From Verrucomicrobiales bacterium (GTDB lineage: Bacteria > Verrucomicrobiota > Verrucomicrobiia > Verrucomicrobiales > DEV007): 64,000 bases of DNA. Under the pieces are notes generated by a model, which saw nothing but the letters and a program-made list of their open reading frames with translations, was not told the origin of the DNA and ran no database searches. The DNA lies in contig JARGOP010000010.1 of NCBI GenBank assembly GCA_029233965.1, positions 17,176 to 81,175 of the forward strand, read 5' to 3'. Position numbers and translations under genes: made by a program. Positions 60,448-64,000 of the stretch are shown in pieces; the stretch's first letter is position 1, and each line of letters begins with the position of its first letter.

Positions 60448-61044
60448 TCACCCTGCCTTTTTAACGAGGGTTGTTGCGCCGCCAAACCCGGGGAGCCATC
60501 GCAAATACTCAAAGCTTTCTGTTTTGACGGCTACGAATCCCTGTTGCTCATAGAGTTTGCGTGCCCGCGGGTTCACATCAATGACGTCGAGTCGAATCGA
60601 GCTTAGCTTCTTTTCGTTCACGTGCCTCTCGATTTCAACAAGGAGTCCCTTGCCGACGCCTCTGCCTTGATGAGACCGGGTGACGGAAATTCCGTCCATG
60701 AGAAGCTCTCCTGGAGCTTGTGGCCGTTCGTAGAGCGTGAATACGGCGGCGGCCCGGAGAGCAGGGAAAAAGCCCAGCGTCTTCTTCAACGTTTTGAAGG
60801 TGATATTGCCGGTGAGCGATCCTTCTCCTGTCTTAAAGCCGGCAATCCCGATCAGTTCCCCTCCTTCAAATGCTCCGATACAGAAGTCGAGGCAAAACGA
60901 TTCGCGAAGCAGCTCGATTCTCTTCCCGAGTGATTTGATCGCGCCCCGGAACTTCTGGCCGAATGCTTCCTCATAGAGAAACGCGGCCCGTTCGCGGAAT
61001 TTTCCCCGAATCCCCTTACGGTAGTGGACACTTTTGTCGGTCAT
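60448..61044 (-). CDS. GNAT family N-acetyltransferase
   Basis: A 198-residue acetyltransferase. The acetyl-CoA-binding motif A is seen as SVTRSHQGRGVGKGLLVEIE, followed by motif B with NPRARKLYEQQGFVAV. The N-terminal half is basic (RKGIRGKFRERAAFLYEEAF) and contains an unusual segment, TFKTLKKTLGFFPALRAAAV, that may contact the substrate or membrane. Substrate unknown. It is three bases from the HMCES gene and begins 42 bases after the inverted-repeat element. Confidence 0.88.
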   Translation of the reverse strand: MTDKSVHYRKGIRGKFRERAAFLYEEAFGQKFRGAIKSLGKRIELLRESFCLDFCIGAFEGGELIGIAGFKTGEGSLTGNITFKTLKKTLGFFPALRAAAVFTLYERPQAPGELLMDGISVTRSHQGRGVGKGLLVEIERHVNEKKLSSIRLDVIDVNPRARKLYEQQGFVAVKTESFEYLRWLPGFGGATTLVKKAG

Positions 61045-61078
61045 TCGAGAGAATCCTGCAAGGGATCGGCGATTCCGG

Positions 61079-61116
61079 AAAACAAAACAGGGTTAGGTCA
61101 TCGACCTAACCCTGTT
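61079..61116 (-). terminator. AACAGGGTT inverted repeat, copy 3, acting as rpsR terminator
   Basis: AACAGGGTTAGGTC (61086-61099), three-base loop, GACCTAACCCTGTT (61103-61116): a perfect 14-bp stem. On the minus strand the stem is followed by TTGTTTTCC, and it lies 32 bases after the rpsR stop, so it is a good intrinsic terminator. Its outer arms are the same nonamer found near 2675 and 16957. Confidence 0.75.
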
Positions 61117-61147
61117 GGGGAAAGTTTGAACGGAGAGAGACAGGCTC

Positions 61148-61387
61148 CTACATCAGGTTCATGGCGCGGGCGCGCTTGATCTCGCGAGTGATCTTGCGAT
61201 GGAGTTTCGCGGAAACCCCTGTCGTGCGACGCGGGTAAATCTTTCCGGACTCGGTCGTGAACTTCTTCAGGAAGTCGGGATTGAGGTAATTCACTTTCTC
61301 AAGAGGCACGTCGAGACGGCGGCGTGGCATCTTGCGGTTGGCGCGGCGAAAGTTCATGGCGCGCTCTTCTGTTTTCGGTCCAATCAT
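61148..61387 (-). CDS. rpsR: 30S ribosomal protein S18
   Basis: Small-subunit ribosomal protein bS18, here 79 residues. The core VNYLNPDFLKKFTTESGKI and PRRTTGVSAKLHRKITREIK are characteristic. It has no Cys, so it is the zinc-free (C-minus) form. The ATG at 61387 or the internal one at 61357 could start translation. It follows rpmG by 33 bases; both are likely in one transcript that ends at the hairpin at 61086-61116. Confidence 0.94.
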   Translation of the reverse strand: MIGPKTEERAMNFRRANRKMPRRRLDVPLEKVNYLNPDFLKKFTTESGKIYPRRTTGVSAKLHRKITREIKRARAMNLM

Positions 61388-61420
61388 AGAATTGTCTGGT
61401 TAGGGCTACCGTTTTCGGGA

Positions 61421-61594
61421 TCAGCGCTTCTCGCGGTGGAGAGTGCGGCGCTTGAGGTAGGGATTAAACTTTACTTTTTCCAGTCGACCCGGAGTACGAA
61501 GGCTCTTCTTGTTTCGGGTGGAAACATAGATGGAAGGACGGGCGCCTTCTTCTTTGGCTTCCGTGCATTCAAGGATGATAACTTCTCTGGGCAT
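61421..61594 (-). CDS. rpmG: 50S ribosomal protein L33
   Basis: A 57-residue large-subunit protein bL33. Translation from the ATG at 61594 gives MPREVIILECTEAKEEGA, then SIYVSTRNKKS, RLEKVKFNPYLKRRTLHREK and a final Arg before TGA at 61421-61423. The STRNKK and LKRRTLHRE stretches are diagnostic. Only the first of the Cys positions of zinc-binding L33 remains (Cys10), so it should not hold zinc. It lies between the TraR/DksA-like gene and rpsR on the same strand. Confidence 0.93.
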   Translation of the reverse strand: MPREVIILECTEAKEEGARPSIYVSTRNKKSLRTPGRLEKVKFNPYLKRRTLHREKR

Positions 61595-61660
61595 GACTGG
61601 GCGAGTTTACGTGTGTTTCGCGAGGGCGGGAAATGTAATCGGATCTTAAAATTTCTCAAC

Positions 61661-61675
61661 CGAATATTTTATTCG
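61661..61675. promoter_or_regulatory. CGAATA/TATTCG palindrome upstream of rpmG
   Basis: CGAATA-TTT-TATTCG (61661-61675), a 15-base palindrome overlapping the stop of the TraR/DksA-like gene and lying about 67 bases upstream of rpmG. It may be a regulator site or a weak terminator stem. No second copy noticed. Confidence 0.3.
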
Positions 61676-62571
61676 TCCTCGGATGAGGCCTTGGAGACTT
61701 CTTTCTCGTCGAGCCCGAAGAGGGAGGTCACCGGTGAGCGATGAATGCCTTGAGCCTGCTCTTCATCGAGCTTCTCCTGGTAGTCGACGGTGCAGCGCGC
61801 AAAAGGCATCGCTTCGAGGCGGGCGGGGGGAATCGGCTCGCCGGAACCTTCACAAACACCGTAGGTGCCGGCATCGAGGCGAATGAGGGCTTCTTCGATT
61901 TCGTTCACCGCATCCTGCTCCTGAGAGAGGATATTCAGAGCGAAATCGCGATCGTAGGAATCTGAGCCGGCGTCTGCCTGGTGCATCCCGAAGGCGGAGG
62001 AATCCGAGTTGTCCTCGCCGCGGCCCAGCGTATCCCGGGCGACACCGTTCATCTGATCGACAAGCATATCGCGGAGATCGAGAAGTTTCTGGCGCTGATT
62101 TTTGAGGAAAGTCGCCGAAAGTTTTTGAGGTTTGCCGCCCTTTGTCGGTGCGGGAGAGGGAAGGTTGCGCTGAGCGAGATGAGGCATCATGGGGCGCTTC
62201 TTCGCAGTGATTCGCTTTCTCAGAGGGGTCTGGTTAGCCGGGGCGTTTGCGTCATACTTCTTTTTGGAAGCCGCCTTCTTCGCCGGAGCCTTCTTCACCG
62301 GCGCTTCCTTTTCAGCAGGGGCTTTTTTGGCGGGAGCTTTTTTGGCGGGCGCTTTTTTGGCGGGAGCTTTTTTGGCGGGAGCCTTTTTCACGGCTGTTTT
62401 TTTGGCGGGCGCTTTTTTGGCCGGGGCGGCTTTCTTAGCGGGCGCTTTTTTAGCGGGTGCTGCTTTCTTTTTCACTGCTTTTTTGGCGGGAGCCGCCTTT
62501 TTGCTGGATGCTTTTTTGGAAGGGGCTGTTGCCCTCTTCGTAACCTTTTTTGTCGCCGCTTTCTTTGCCAT
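61669..62571 (-). CDS. TraR/DksA-family protein with histone H1-like Lys/Ala/Pro repeat N-terminus
   Basis: A 300-residue fusion. Residues 1-110 are Lys/Ala/Pro repeats of the APAKKAPAKKA type, like histone H1 tails and HC-like chlamydial proteins, which should bind DNA or RNA. Residues 110-170 are a basic linker. The C-terminal half has a coiled coil with acidic residues and a zinc-finger-like end: YGVCEGSGEPIPPARLEAMP and then ARCTVDYQ. Only Cys240 of the four zinc-ligand positions is kept (Ser243, Thr261, Tyr264 replace the others; Cys260 is one place off), so zinc binding is unlikely. Start at ATG 62571 (MAKKAATKK); the frame upstream is not protein-like. Role in transcription or nucleoid control is inferred. 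Confidence 0.82.
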   Translation of the reverse strand: MAKKAATKKVTKRATAPSKKASSKKAAPAKKAVKKKAAPAKKAPAKKAAPAKKAPAKKTAVKKAPAKKAPAKKAPAKKAPAKKAPAEKEAPVKKAPAKKAASKKKYDANAPANQTPLRKRITAKKRPMMPHLAQRNLPSPAPTKGGKPQKLSATFLKNQRQKLLDLRDMLVDQMNGVARDTLGRGEDNSDSSAFGMHQADAGSDSYDRDFALNILSQEQDAVNEIEEALIRLDAGTYGVCEGSGEPIPPARLEAMPFARCTVDYQEKLDEEQAQGIHRSPVTSLFGLDEKEVSKASSEDE

Positions 62572-62703
62572 GACCGTTGGCTTCTGGGGTGGGGAAATGC
62601 TTAATGTAACGAGGCGGGAACACACTCGTCCCTCTGAAAGGCGGAATTTGTAAAGCATTCGAACCGCTCCCGCAAGAGGAATCCAACGTTTCCACCATAA
62701 AGG

Positions 62704-64000
62704 CTAAAACGGCCAAAGGCGGGGAATAAGGAAGCTCGCCATGATCCAGAGCCCGATCGCGAGGGGGAGACCGATCCGGCTGAAATCGGTGAACCTGTAG
62801 CCACCGGCGCCATAGACGTAGGTGTTGGTCTGGTAGCCGATGGGAGTAACGAAGCTTGCGGAAGAGGCGAACATCACCGCGACAACAAAGGGTCTCGCAT
62901 CGACGCCAAGCTGGCTCGCGATCCCGATGGCAATCGGGGTGAGGAGGGCCGCCACGGCATTGTTGCTGATCAACTCGGTGAGGATCGCGGAAAGAAGGTA
63001 GAGCGCTGCGAGGATTGCGTAGGGTCCCAGATCCTGGAACCAGTGCGCCGCCTGCCCGGCGAGAAGCCGGGCGAGGCCGGTATTTTCGAGCCCCATCCCG
63101 AGCCCCAGCATGCCGAAAATCATAAAAATGACTTTCCACTCGACGGCTTCATAGGCTTCTTCAGGGTCGATGCAGCGGGTCACGAGGGTGAGTAAGGCAG
63201 CCGTCAGAGCGAAAATAGGAATGTAGGCGGGAAGGACGGCGCCCCCGATCATGAAGAGCAGAAGCGCACCGATCGCGATAGGGGCCTTCCCATGGCGAAT
63301 CGAACGGCCCTTCGGCTTACTGAGGTTCACGAAGTCTTTTTCCGTGAAAAGATCATTCATCCGGTCGACGGGGCCCTCGACGAGCAGGGTGTCGCCAAAG
63401 GCAAGTTTCACCTCCTCAAAGCGGTTGCGCAGATTGACGCCACGGCGATGGACCGCAAGGATGACGACGCCGAACCGCTGCCGGAAGTTCAACTCCTTGA
63501 GACTGTGCCCCGCCATTCTCGACTCCGGTCCGACAATGCCCTCCATGAGAACCGCCGATTCGGTGCGGACGTGGCTGAGACCGAGGTCACTGTCAGGAAG
63601 CAGATCGACGCCGGTGGTTTCAGAGAGCTCGACGACGCCCGAGGCACGGGTTTTCAGGGTGATTTGATCGCCGGATTCAAAGATCAGTTCATTCAGGGGG
63701 ACAGGCAGAGGGCGGCCTTCGCGGAGGATTTCGATGATACGGAGGTTCCGGCGCTTCGCGAGCGGTGTTTCGGGGAAAGGCTTTCCAATTAGGGGGGAGT
63801 CTTTCGAAACGTAGACCTGGGTCAGGAATTCCTGTGAAGCTTCCCCGTCGAAGAGGGTCGAGAGGGTGACGCGGTCAGGGATGAGACGCCATCCGCCGAG
63901 GAGGACGTAAAGAATCGCGCTGATGACGAAGAGGATTCCGAGCTTGCTGATCTCGAACATACCGAAGGGTGTCATGCCGGCATCTGCGGCAATGCCTGAA
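62704..64000 (-). CDS. SLC13/DASS-type transporter with two RCK_C domains (5' end outside window)
   Basis: C-terminal 431 residues of a membrane transporter whose frame is still open at the right edge. A membrane helix (about window position 63.9 kb) is followed by two tandem TrkA-C/RCK_C domains (GDQITLKTRASGVVEL; FGDTLLVEGPVDRMNDL) and then six or more helices with SNNAVAALLTPIAIGIA and PIGYQTNTYVYGAGGY, the SLC13 sodium-site and substrate motifs. Related proteins carry sulfate, dicarboxylates or citrate. Full-length members are about 590 residues, so roughly 160 residues are missing. With two sulfatases in the window, sulfate is an appealing but unproven substrate. Confidence 0.88.
   Translation of the reverse strand, partial: SGIAADAGMTPFGMFEISKLGILFVISAILYVLLGGWRLIPDRVTLSTLFDGEASQEFLTQVYVSKDSPLIGKPFPETPLAKRRNLRIIEILREGRPLPVPLNELIFESGDQITLKTRASGVVELSETTGVDLLPDSDLGLSHVRTESAVLMEGIVGPESRMAGHSLKELNFRQRFGVVILAVHRRGVNLRNRFEEVKLAFGDTLLVEGPVDRMNDLFTEKDFVNLSKPKGRSIRHGKAPIAIGALLLFMIGGAVLPAYIPIFALTAALLTLVTRCIDPEEAYEAVEWKVIFMIFGMLGLGMGLENTGLARLLAGQAAHWFQDLGPYAILAALYLLSAILTELISNNAVAALLTPIAIGIASQLGVDARPFVVAVMFASSASFVTPIGYQTNTYVYGAGGYRFTDFSRIGLPLAIGLWIMASFLIPRLWPF

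Noticed and set aside
62270-62530. Repeated TTTTTTGGCGGG-like units considered as a DNA repeat element
   Set aside because: They are codon-level repeats of the Lys/Ala/Pro tail of the TraR/DksA fusion, read on the minus strand.
1-64000. tRNA genes, rRNA genes, insertion sequences and integrases
   Set aside because: Intergenic regions were read for cloverleaf arms, transposase motifs and terminal repeats; none were convincing.

Overview
The window looks like a chromosomal segment of a free-living, probably aquatic member of the Verrucomicrobiota (order Verrucomicrobiales), with fairly high G+C. The evidence is gene content: two secreted sulfatases, two DUF1080-type secreted proteins, a BatA / DUF4175 / amidotransferase-fold cluster typical of the PVC superphylum, a FabD with the GLSLGE motif I associate with chlamydial and plant enzymes, a lysine/alanine-rich tail fused to a TraR/DksA protein, a SpmA-SpmB fusion in a non-sporulating setting and a stand-alone OvoA-type methyltransferase. 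I saw no rRNA, tRNA, insertion sequence, prophage or CRISPR array. The assignment is from content only, not from a phylogenetic marker.

Layout. 1-7 kb: fabD, a sulfatase, the SpmAB-like membrane protein, a VapBC-type toxin-antitoxin pair and a YyaL/DUF255 thioredoxin-fold protein. 7-21 kb: DEAD-box helicase, single-domain response regulator, a secreted protein of unknown function, an O-antigen-ligase-type protein with a TPR tail, a metallo-beta-lactamase-fold hydrolase, an AmgK-like sugar kinase, a RecQ helicase, a Gfo/Idh/MocA oxidoreductase, a NupC-type nucleoside transporter and a second sulfatase with an altered active-site motif. 21-32.5 kb: a minus-strand run of FxsA, a BatA/vWA protein, a 1295-residue DUF4175 protein, an amidotransferase-fold vWA protein, a caspase/legumain-fold protein without the catalytic Cys, and an orphan membrane protein. 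32.7-41.6 kb: mostly housekeeping (SDR, apt, ovothiol-type methyltransferase, DUF1080 lipoprotein, smpB, aroC, gatB, thioesterase, cupin), plus a structured 324-base gap with a candidate small RNA. 41.7-52.9 kb: membrane-anchored GH75 chitosanase-like protein, MFS transporter, ssb, two membrane proteins, serA, a BASS transporter, two pilT genes and a DUF1080-like protein. 53-58.4 kb: an HTH protein, then a vWA protein, a histidine kinase and an OmpR/PhoB-type regulator; four 7-mers spaced exactly 11 bases apart (Pho-box architecture) stand in front of the vWA gene. 58.5-64 kb: parallel beta-helix protein, HMCES/YedK protein, acetyltransferase, rpsR, rpmG (57 codons), the Lys-rich TraR/DksA fusion and a truncated SLC13-type transporter running off the right edge.

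How the genes may work together (inference). Sulfatases, DUF1080 proteins, the oxidoreductase, the GH75 protein and several transporters suggest scavenging of sulfated and amino polysaccharides and nucleosides. The BatA-DUF4175 cluster and the vWA-kinase-regulator cluster are both envelope-facing. The least explained items are the structured RNA at 35.8 kb, the 11-base-period operator at 54.2 kb, the Cys-less caspase-fold protein in the vWA cluster, the Pro-to-Leu sulfatase motif, and a dispersed AACAGGGTT inverted repeat found three times.
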